Origin: Muribaculaceae bacterium
Lineage (GTDB): Bacteria > Bacteroidota > Bacteroidia > Bacteroidales > Muribaculaceae
Direction of reading: 5' to 3'
Length of the DNA stretch: 38,315 nucleotides
Assembly: GCA_910573745.1 (NCBI GenBank)
Contig: CAJSYI010000027.1
Coordinates: 1 to 38,315 of the forward strand
Shown here piece after piece: positions 31,021 through 37,831 of this stretch. The translations under genes and the position numbers were made by a program. Positions within the stretch are counted from its first letter, which is position 1; every line of letters starts with the position of its first letter. The notes beneath the pieces were generated by a model, which worked only from the letters and a program-made list of their open reading frames with translations, was not told the origin of the DNA and did not search any database.

Positions 31021-33243
31021 ATGAAATCAATCATAAAAAACTTGGCCTTTATGGCCTGCACGGCAGTTGCCGCTTCCGGTTTCCAGTCGTGCGTTTACGA
31101 AGAGCCTTTCGGTGCGGATTGCGACGGTGCCCTTCGCATGAAGATGGTAATCGATTCCGACCTCACGCGTGCCGAGACCGACAACATCGATCTCGGAAGC
31201 TCGACGGTGCTTTACATCTCCAACTCCAAGGGGTTGGTGCGAAAATACCAGGGACAGCAGAACATCCCTGACAGAATACCGCTCCGCGCCGGGACATACC
31301 TTGCCGAGGCCTGGGCCGGCGACAGTGTGCCGGCTTCGTTCGACAAGAAGTTCTATCAGGGGCAATCGCAGTTTGAAATCAACGGCGGCGACACCGACGT
31401 TACGCTGCATTGCGGAATTGCCAACGTCGTTGCCTCAATCAACAAGGCTTCTGTTGATGCAGTGAATGTAAGCGACTTCAAGGTTGTCATAGGACATTCC
31501 AAAGGTTCGCTTGAATTCACAGCCGACAACATCGATGCCAAAGGATATTTCATGATGCCTAATGCCGACAAGGATCTGGCTTACACCATCTCCGGCGTAA
31601 GTGCCGACGGCAAGGATTTTTCCGTTACGGGCGAGATTCCCGGTGTGAAGAAGGGGCATGAGTATATTCTGAATGTCTCCGACAATCCGACTTACGACGA
31701 AATCGGCGGTGCGTTTATTCTTGTTACTGTCGATGACCGTGAAATCCTGATTGAAAGCGAGGTTACGATACTTGGGCGTCCGGCCGTGAAGGGTGTAGGG
31801 TTCGACGTGGAGAAGCAGATTTTCGCAGAACCCGGTCAGTTTGCCGACAAGTCCATACAGGTCAAGGCCTTCGGAGGGCTTAAGAACCTTTTCATCCGTT
31901 CTGAACAGGCCGAGGCTCTCGGTCTGCCGTCTGCGGACATCGATCTGTTGAACATTGCCGACCATATCGCGGTTGAGCTTCGCAATGCCGGAATTGACTG
32001 GGAGGTGATTCCGAATGAGGCCAAGAACATAGTTACCGCTTATGTGCATCTGAAGGCCGCCTGGCTGAATGCCTTGGCCAAAGGTGCCTATGAGTTCACG
32101 CTTACGCCTTACGACACTTATGGCAAGTTCACTCCGACCAAGGTGCGCATCGGTGTCGGCGAGGGAAGCCAGGTTATAGACGACCCGGTGGTGCTTGACC
32201 CTGTGGCTCAGGACAATCTCCTCAATCTCCGCGCCCGCAAGGTTGTGCTTACCGGAAAAATCATCGATGCAACCGATGCACCTTCTCTCGAATACCGCGA
32301 GGCAGGAACCACTACGTGGACTCAGGTGTCTCTTGATAATGTGGCTCAGTTGCGCCGCCGCAATCCGCAGAAGACCGTCGGCCAGGGATTCAAGGTGACA
32401 CTTTCAAGTCTTAAGCCCGGCACACGTTATGAATACCGCGCGGTCGCAGGCTCGTATGCTTCCGAACCGATGTCCTTCACTACGGAAAGCGTATTCACGA
32501 TTCCGAATGCGGGCTTTGAAGACTGGGGTACGTATTCCGCCAAAACGTTGCTTGGCACCAAGACCGTCATATTCCCGGGTCTCGGTTCAGAGCCTACTTA
32601 TTGGGACTCCGGCAATGAGGGCGGTGCCACGGCCAACAAGGTGCTGACAGACAAATCGGCAGATATGTTCAATTCCGGTTCGTTCTCTGCCCGTCTTGCC
32701 TCTACCTCGGCGATGGGGATGTTGGCTGCAGGAAACGTCTTCACTGGAGACTATGTGAAGACCGATGGCACCAACGGAGTGCTTTCGCTCGGACGTGAAT
32801 ACAACGGTTCGCATCCCGACAAGGTGGCCGTATGGGCAAACTACCGCCCGGGCACTGTCAGCATCATAAAGAGCGGAAACGAAGAATTCCTTCCTGACAA
32901 CTTCAAAGGACAGCTTGACCATTGCCAGATTTATGCGGCTTTGACGACAGTGCCTATTGAAATCCGTACGAACCCCAAAAACCGCAAGCTTTTCCCTGTG
33001 AAATCCGGTGATGAGGACTACGACAAGGTGATTGCTTACGGACAGATCACTTGGACTGATGCCTTCGGCCCTGACGGTGCTTTGCAGCGCGTGGAGATTC
33101 CTCTGGAATATCGCGACCGGGCAGCAACCGACAAACCTCTTTATCTTGTGATTGTCGTGTCAGCCTCAAAATACGGCGATTTCTTCTCCGGTTCGGATAA
33201 GAGCGTCGTTTATCTTGACGACTTTGAACTTGTGTATGAATAA
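31021..33243 (+). CDS. DUF4493-type surface lipoprotein with PCMD domain
   Basis: A 740-residue lipoprotein with Cys24 in FQSC followed by VYEEPF. The N-terminal domain (about 30-225) is DUF4493-like: ALRMKMVIDS, LRAGTYLAEAWAGD, FYQGQSQFEI and KKGHEYILNV. TRAE with Arg50 is 26 residues after the Cys. Ig/fibronectin-like segments follow (about 255-490, ending with LKPGTRYEYRAVAG). A PCMD domain runs from IPNAGFEDW (about 496) to the end with YWDSGNEGG, AGNVFTGDYVKTDGTNGVL, IRTNPKNRKLF, KYGDFFSGS and VVYLDDFELVY; PCMD is a jelly-roll domain thought to bind or act on carbohydrate. The stop overlaps the start of the next gene by 8 nt. Confidence 0.82.
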   Translation: MKSIIKNLAFMACTAVAASGFQSCVYEEPFGADCDGALRMKMVIDSDLTRAETDNIDLGSSTVLYISNSKGLVRKYQGQQNIPDRIPLRAGTYLAEAWAGDSVPASFDKKFYQGQSQFEINGGDTDVTLHCGIANVVASINKASVDAVNVSDFKVVIGHSKGSLEFTADNIDAKGYFMMPNADKDLAYTISGVSADGKDFSVTGEIPGVKKGHEYILNVSDNPTYDEIGGAFILVTVDDREILIESEVTILGRPAVKGVGFDVEKQIFAEPGQFADKSIQVKAFGGLKNLFIRSEQAEALGLPSADIDLLNIADHIAVELRNAGIDWEVIPNEAKNIVTAYVHLKAAWLNALAKGAYEFTLTPYDTYGKFTPTKVRIGVGEGSQVIDDPVVLDPVAQDNLLNLRARKVVLTGKIIDATDAPSLEYREAGTTTWTQVSLDNVAQLRRRNPQKTVGQGFKVTLSSLKPGTRYEYRAVAGSYASEPMSFTTESVFTIPNAGFEDWGTYSAKTLLGTKTVIFPGLGSEPTYWDSGNEGGATANKVLTDKSADMFNSGSFSARLASTSAMGMLAAGNVFTGDYVKTDGTNGVLSLGREYNGSHPDKVAVWANYRPGTVSIIKSGNEEFLPDNFKGQLDHCQIYAALTTVPIEIRTNPKNRKLFPVKSGDEDYDKVIAYGQITWTDAFGPDGALQRVEIPLEYRDRAATDKPLYLVIVVSASKYGDFFSGSDKSVVYLDDFELVYE

Positions 33244-33976
33244 ATCACTTGCAGTCATACTGTTGGCGTTCTTCTTGGCTCTCGTCCCGTTGGGGGCGAG
33301 AGCGCAGGAAGAATTCAAACGCGAGATTGAGTCGGTGGTCTTTGTCCCGAAAGGGCAATGGGTTGCCGGCCTCTCCATTTCCTACGACCAGACCAACCAG
33401 AACAAATACCAGTTCCTGATTCTCGAAGGAGTCTCAGGCGACACGTATTCGTTCAAGGTGTCTCCCATGGTGTGCTATATATTCAAGGACGATATGGGGG
33501 CGGGCGGAAAGTTCGCCTATTCCCGGTCGCTGACCAAGCTTGAGTCTGCCGACATAGTGCTTGGTGCCGACAATGAATTTGACATAGAGAACCTGTATCG
33601 CCTTTCGCACAATTATTCCGCCATGGCTATAATGCGGAATTACTTCTCCATAGGGCGCAGCAAGCGGTTCGGTTTCTTCAATGAGCTGCAGCTCCAGCTC
33701 GGCGGCGGCCAGTCTAAACTTATGAAGGGAAAGTCCACGGAGCTTACCGGTTCTTACGAGAGGAATTTCTCGCTCGACGTAGGCATAGCCCCCGGATTCT
33801 GCGTGTTCCTTTCCAACTATTCCGCGCTTGAGGTGAATGTGGGCGTGCTTGGTTTCAGCTATACGGACACGAAGCAGATTTCCGACCAGATTTATGTGTC
33901 CAGGCGCAAGTCGAAGTCGGCCAATTTCCGCATCAACCTTTTTTCGATTTCTTTCGGCGTAGCCTTCTATCTCTGA
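33236..33976 (+). CDS. Outer-membrane beta-barrel protein, first of two tandem paralogues
   Basis: A 246-residue protein with a signal peptide ending GARAQ (about residue 22). The rest alternates hydrophobic and polar residues and is predicted to be an outer-membrane barrel of about ten strands (VPKGQWVAGLSISYDQ, YSFKVSPMVCYIFKDDMGAGGKFAY shortened here, GFFNELQLQLGGGQ, VGIAPGFCVFLSN, LFSISFGVAFYL). It is a clear paralogue of the next gene: VPKGQW/IPKGQW, the GxxFNE block and the PGxCVF block coincide. The ATG at 33236 starts within the end of the previous gene and begins a good signal peptide. Probably the membrane partner of the lipoproteins. Confidence 0.75.
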   Translation: MNKSLAVILLAFFLALVPLGARAQEEFKREIESVVFVPKGQWVAGLSISYDQTNQNKYQFLILEGVSGDTYSFKVSPMVCYIFKDDMGAGGKFAYSRSLTKLESADIVLGADNEFDIENLYRLSHNYSAMAIMRNYFSIGRSKRFGFFNELQLQLGGGQSKLMKGKSTELTGSYERNFSLDVGIAPGFCVFLSNYSALEVNVGVLGFSYTDTKQISDQIYVSRRKSKSANFRINLFSISFGVAFYL

Positions 33977-33980
33977 CAAT

Positions 33981-34922
33981 ATGAAAAAACTGATCGCTAT
34001 TATATTATCGTTGATGTTTGCGGCTTCGGGGGCTGTCGCCTCCGCGTCGGGGGAAATGGTTCAGGATTCGGTCGTTGCCGATGGCGTTCCCGGCCGTTTG
34101 ATGTGGGTGCCTGATTCGCTTGCCGACGGATTCAGGTCGGTGCTTGAGGGAAGGTCGAAGATTGTGCGCGATTATTCTCTGATTGACCCTAAGGAGAAAG
34201 TGGTGGTAAAAGGCGACACCGTACCTTTGATAATCAGGCAGCGCAATCTGGGCCGCTTCGACCGTGGCCTGTTCAATTTCCTGTTCATCCCCAAGGGGCA
34301 GTGGCTGTTTGCGCTCACGGCGTCTTACGGCGAGTTTTCATCGGAAGACCTGAAGGTGTTCGACCTCCTTTCCGATTTCGATTTTTCGGGACACGTATTC
34401 TCCATCAAACCGACGATTTCCTATTTCGTGCGCAACAACGTCTCGGTAGGATTGAGGCTAAACTATACAAAGGCAAAGGCTTCGCTTGGCTCGATGAGCC
34501 TTGACTTCTCCGACGATATGTCGTTTGCCATTTCCGACATAGGCTATCTCAACGAGGAGTATTCGGCGGCAATCACCTCGGCGCAGTACATAGGTCTTGC
34601 ACGCGGATCGCGTTTCGGCATATTCAACGAGGTGGAGCTTGCGTTCGCCTCTGGCAACAGCGAGTTCCGGCGTCCATACAACGGCGAGCCGAAGGAAACC
34701 AATTCCACCTATATGCAGGCGCGGCTGTCGTTCTCGCCCGGCGTGTGCGTGTTCATCATGAAGAACGTTTCGTTCAATGTCTCTTTCGGTGTGTTCGGAT
34801 TCTATCTCCGCAATGAGAAGCAGACTGTCAACGGCGAGCCGCTCGGCAACCGCTTCACTTCCGGAGCAAACTTTAAGTTCAACATCTTCAACATCAACTT
34901 CGGCATCGGAGTCCATATATGA
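33981..34922 (+). CDS. Outer-membrane beta-barrel protein, second tandem paralogue
   Basis: A 313-residue protein with a signal peptide (MKKLIAIILSLMFAASGAVA). Residues 25-95 are an extra hydrophilic periplasmic-type segment not present in the first paralogue. The barrel begins at FLFIPKGQWLFALTASYG (about 100) and shares FSIKPTISYFVRNNVSVG, FGIFNEVELAF, FSPGVCVFI and NINFGIGVHI with the neighbour. It starts 4 nt after the preceding stop and its own stop overlaps the next ATG by 4 nt (ATGA). The pair suggests gene duplication and a two-component membrane anchor or pore, which is an inference. Confidence 0.75.
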   Translation: MKKLIAIILSLMFAASGAVASASGEMVQDSVVADGVPGRLMWVPDSLADGFRSVLEGRSKIVRDYSLIDPKEKVVVKGDTVPLIIRQRNLGRFDRGLFNFLFIPKGQWLFALTASYGEFSSEDLKVFDLLSDFDFSGHVFSIKPTISYFVRNNVSVGLRLNYTKAKASLGSMSLDFSDDMSFAISDIGYLNEEYSAAITSAQYIGLARGSRFGIFNEVELAFASGNSEFRRPYNGEPKETNSTYMQARLSFSPGVCVFIMKNVSFNVSFGVFGFYLRNEKQTVNGEPLGNRFTSGANFKFNIFNINFGIGVHI

Positions 34923-36493
34923 AAAAAAGGTCTGCAATATCGTGTCTCTCCGCCCTCTTCCTTGTCATGGCGTTTGCGTCGTGCATAAAGAATGACGTGC
35001 CTTATCCCCGCATTCGGCAGGAGATTCTGTCGTTGGCTGCTGAGGGCGAATCGCTTCCGGCGGTGATTGACGTGGAGAATCTCAAGGCGACTGTCTATCT
35101 GGAAGAGGACGTTGACATCCGTGCTGTGCGTTTCGCGGAATTCACGTTTACAGAAGGGGCTTCTTGCTCCACTGATCTTCTGTCCGGCTCTTTCGACCTT
35201 GCTTCGCCTCTCAATATAGTCATATCACGCTATCAGGACTATACTTGGACTGTTTCGGCTGTGCAGGAGATTGAACGCCGCTTCAGTATCGAGGGACAAA
35301 TGGGGGAGACGGTGATAGACGTTCCGGGCAGACGCATAGTGGTGCGTGTGCCTGACTCGGAAAACCTCGCATATCTCAACCTCACCTCTTTGAAGCTCGG
35401 TCCGGATGGCATCACGACGCTTTCTCCCGACGTAAAGCCCGGACGCATCAACCTTGTCAGGCCGCTTGAGATAGACGTTACGGTTCATGGCCGCACCGAG
35501 CGGTGGACTGTATATGTGGAGAAAGTGGACTTTGTGGTCAATACCGTCTCAGCCGATGCTTGGTCTAAGGTGGTATGGGTTTACGGAGAGTCGCAGGAGG
35601 GCCTTAAGCAGGGTTTCCAGTACAGGCAGGCCGGTTCCGAGGAATGGATCGATGTACCCGAGTCGTCGGTGGTCTCCGATGGAACTTCTTTTTCTGCATG
35701 CATTCCCCGCTTGGAGCCGCTTACGGAATATGTTGTCAGGGCAGTGGCAGGAGAGGATTTCGGAAGCGAAATCCATGTTACGACTCAGTCTACGGAACTA
35801 ATCCCCAACGGCTCGTTTGACCAGTGGTCGCTCAACGGAAAGGTGTGGCAGCCTTGGAATGAAGGCGGACTGCAGTTCTGGGATACCGGCAACAAGGGGG
35901 CAACAATGGCTGGAAACTCCAATTCCGTTCCGTCTGATTATACGCCAGACGGCAAGGGGAAGTCGGCCAGACTGGAGACTGTTTTTGCAAGTGTGTTCAA
36001 CATCGGAAAGATTGCTGCCGGCAATATATTCACCGGGACGTATCTTCGTACTTCAGGCACCAACGGTGTGCTTGCTTTCGGACAGCCGTGGAATCTGCGT
36101 CCGACGCGTCTGCGTGGCTATTTCCAGTATCAGGCCAAGGACATAAACAAGTCAGATACAGACCATGGGTATCTCGTAGGCCGTCCGGATTCTTGCCACA
36201 TATATGTGGCTCTTGCCGACTGGACGGCTCCTTATGAAATACGTACCGAACCGAAGAACAGGCAGCTTTTCGACCCCGCTCTGCCTTCGATAATAGCATA
36301 CGGTGAACTCATATATTCGGGCACTATGGATTCCTATAAGGAATTTGTGATTCCTTTGGAATACCGTTCCACCTCGCGCGTGCCGACATATATGCAGATT
36401 ACGGTTTCTTCGTCGAAATACGGAGACTTTTTCACCGGCGGCGAAGGTTCGTTGCTCTACGTTGACCAATTGTCGTTCGATTATGACTACTGA
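34919..36493 (+). CDS. PCMD-domain surface lipoprotein
   Basis: A 524-residue lipoprotein with lipobox FASC (Cys22) followed by IKNDVPYPR, an opening common to a subgroup of PCMD lipoproteins. Residues 35-215 are two beta domains (VENLKATVYLEEDVDIRAV, SRYQDYTWTVSA, WTVYVEKVDFV); a fibronectin-like segment spans about 215-290; from IPNGSFDQW (about 297) to the end is a PCMD domain closely matching that at 31021-33243: FWDTGNKG, AGNIFTGTYLRTSGTNGVL, IRTEPKNRQLF, KYGDFFTGG and LLYVDQLSFDY. It has no DUF4493 domain and no TRA motif, so it may be an accessory or tip protein. The last 11 nt overlap the start of dgkA. Confidence 0.82.
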   Translation: MKKRSAISCLSALFLVMAFASCIKNDVPYPRIRQEILSLAAEGESLPAVIDVENLKATVYLEEDVDIRAVRFAEFTFTEGASCSTDLLSGSFDLASPLNIVISRYQDYTWTVSAVQEIERRFSIEGQMGETVIDVPGRRIVVRVPDSENLAYLNLTSLKLGPDGITTLSPDVKPGRINLVRPLEIDVTVHGRTERWTVYVEKVDFVVNTVSADAWSKVVWVYGESQEGLKQGFQYRQAGSEEWIDVPESSVVSDGTSFSACIPRLEPLTEYVVRAVAGEDFGSEIHVTTQSTELIPNGSFDQWSLNGKVWQPWNEGGLQFWDTGNKGATMAGNSNSVPSDYTPDGKGKSARLETVFASVFNIGKIAAGNIFTGTYLRTSGTNGVLAFGQPWNLRPTRLRGYFQYQAKDINKSDTDHGYLVGRPDSCHIYVALADWTAPYEIRTEPKNRQLFDPALPSIIAYGELIYSGTMDSYKEFVIPLEYRSTSRVPTYMQITVSSSKYGDFFTGGEGSLLYVDQLSFDYDY

Positions 36494-36869
36494 CAGCAAG
36501 ACCGGTTTTATGCGTGGTCGTCTGCGCTCGTTTGGCTTTGCATGGAAGGGGGTTGTCTCCCTTTTCAGGCGTGAACCTAATGCGCAGGTGCATCTTTGTG
36601 CCGCAGTGCTTGTGGTTTTGGCCGGACTCCTTTTTTCCATATCCGCCTTGGAATGGTGCGTAGTGGTTCTCTGCATAGGATGTGTCTTCATGGCCGAAGG
36701 TTTCAACACCGCTCTGGAATGCATCGCCGACAAGGTGTCGCCTGGGTTCGATCCTATGATTGGGCGGGCCAAAGACGTTGCCGCCGGTGCCGTCCTCCTT
36801 TTTGTCGCTGCTTCAGTGGCGGTTGGTCTCATCATCTTCATACCTAAGATTTATGGATTATTCTGTTGA
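36483..36869 (+). CDS. dgkA: Diacylglycerol kinase / undecaprenol kinase
   Basis: A 128-residue inner-membrane lipid kinase with three membrane spans. The DgkA signature is present: FAWKGVVSLFRREPNAQVH near the N-terminus and EGFNTALECIADKVSP with GRAKDVAAGAVLL (about 72-105), containing the catalytic Glu and the KD pair. In Bacteroidetes and Gram-positives this family mainly phosphorylates undecaprenol to undecaprenyl phosphate, the carrier for peptidoglycan and O-antigen. The ATG at 36483 lies inside the end of the PCMD gene; it overlaps the following PAP2 gene by 17 nt, so the three are translationally linked. Confidence 0.92.
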   Translation: MTTDSKTGFMRGRLRSFGFAWKGVVSLFRREPNAQVHLCAAVLVVLAGLLFSISALEWCVVVLCIGCVFMAEGFNTALECIADKVSPGFDPMIGRAKDVAAGAVLLFVAASVAVGLIIFIPKIYGLFC

Positions 36870-37518
36870 TAAGGTGGAGCCGCATTCTTGTGTAAGGCTG
36901 GATTCTGATGCAGCCCTCGGCGCACATGAAACGTCAGGCTTGAAAAAACTGATCGCAGTTCTTGTGCTGCTGGTCGTTTCTTTCGCGGCGGTCGCGCAGG
37001 ATGTGGTTGTGCCAGACCCTGTATTCCGTCCTTCTTCGGCACAGAAAGGGGTAAGGATTTCCACCGATGTGATTGCTCTTGCGCTTCCGGTGGCCGCTTT
37101 GGCAGGAACGCTCATCACCCGGGATTGGCAGGGACTGAAGCAAGGGGCTTTCTCGGCAGCGGCGACAGCCGGTGTGACGCTGCTTCTTAAGTACACGGTG
37201 AAAGAGGAGCGTCCCGATCGTTCCGACTGGCATTCATTCCCTTCGGGGCATTCGGCGGTGTCGTTTGCCACTGCGGCTTATCTTCAGCGTCGATATGGAT
37301 GGAAATTCGGTGCGCCGGCCTACGCTTTGGCCACTTATGTGGCCTGGGGGCGCGTCTTTTCCAAGAAGCACCATTGGTGGGACGTTGTGGCGGGAGCCGC
37401 CATAGGTGCCGGGGCATCCTACATTTTCACGCGCCCGTGGGCACAGGAGCACGAACTCTCCATCGCTCCTTATACCGACGGCCGCACCTTTGCGCTCTCC
37501 GCCTCAATGACATTTTAG
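36853..37518 (+). CDS. PAP2 superfamily lipid phosphatase
   Basis: A 221-residue membrane phosphatase with all PAP2 motifs: KEERPDRSDW (about 116-125), the PSGHS block with its catalytic His (about 129-133) and RVFSKKHHWWDVVAGAAIG (about 167-185). Such enzymes remove phosphate from undecaprenyl diphosphate, phosphatidate or phosphatidylglycerophosphate. The ATG at 36853 gives an odd 29-residue hydrophilic N-terminus; an in-frame TTG at 36940 would start directly with KKLIAVLVLLVV, a normal signal peptide ending AVAQ, and may be the true start. Its activity would oppose that of the preceding kinase. Last gene of the cluster; no clear terminator follows. Confidence 0.88.
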   Translation: MDYSVDKVEPHSCVRLDSDAALGAHETSGLKKLIAVLVLLVVSFAAVAQDVVVPDPVFRPSSAQKGVRISTDVIALALPVAALAGTLITRDWQGLKQGAFSAAATAGVTLLLKYTVKEERPDRSDWHSFPSGHSAVSFATAAYLQRRYGWKFGAPAYALATYVAWGRVFSKKHHWWDVVAGAAIGAGASYIFTRPWAQEHELSIAPYTDGRTFALSASMTF

Positions 37519-37831
37519 GCGTAATATGTACACAAATTGATTATTTCAATGTTGTATTTAAGCCCATTATGTAATGTTTCCGACAGCAGAGATATAGAGA
37601 TATTTGGACAACTCTTTGACGGTATATTGAGTTTTTTTTAATAAAACTTTTCTAATTCAGATGTTTTTTATAATTTTGTCGCGAATGTCTTAGGATATTT
37701 GCGACAAAGTTTTTTTAACCTGTAATCTCCGTGATTATGGAGAAGTTGTTTTTGGATGTGGTTGGTGAATACCTCGGTCTTGAACAACTCGGTTTCATGT
37801 CTTATACATTAATATATGTATGGATTTATTG
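37519..37831. other. 313-bp gap before the right-end receptor gene
   Basis: AT-rich. It holds a promoter candidate (37648-37678), an 8-bp inverted repeat TTTGTCGC/GCGACAAA (37675-37682 and 37701-37708) that overlaps the minus-7 element, and a small CTCC/GGAG hairpin near 37725-37743. No gene or clear terminator for the upstream operon was seen. Confidence 0.55.
37648..37678 (+). promoter_or_regulatory. Bacteroidetes-type promoter of the right receptor gene
   Basis: TTTT (37648-37651, one mismatch to TTTG), 19 bp, TAATTTTG (37671-37678). The leader to the ATG at 37832 would be about 145 nt. Confidence 0.5.
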
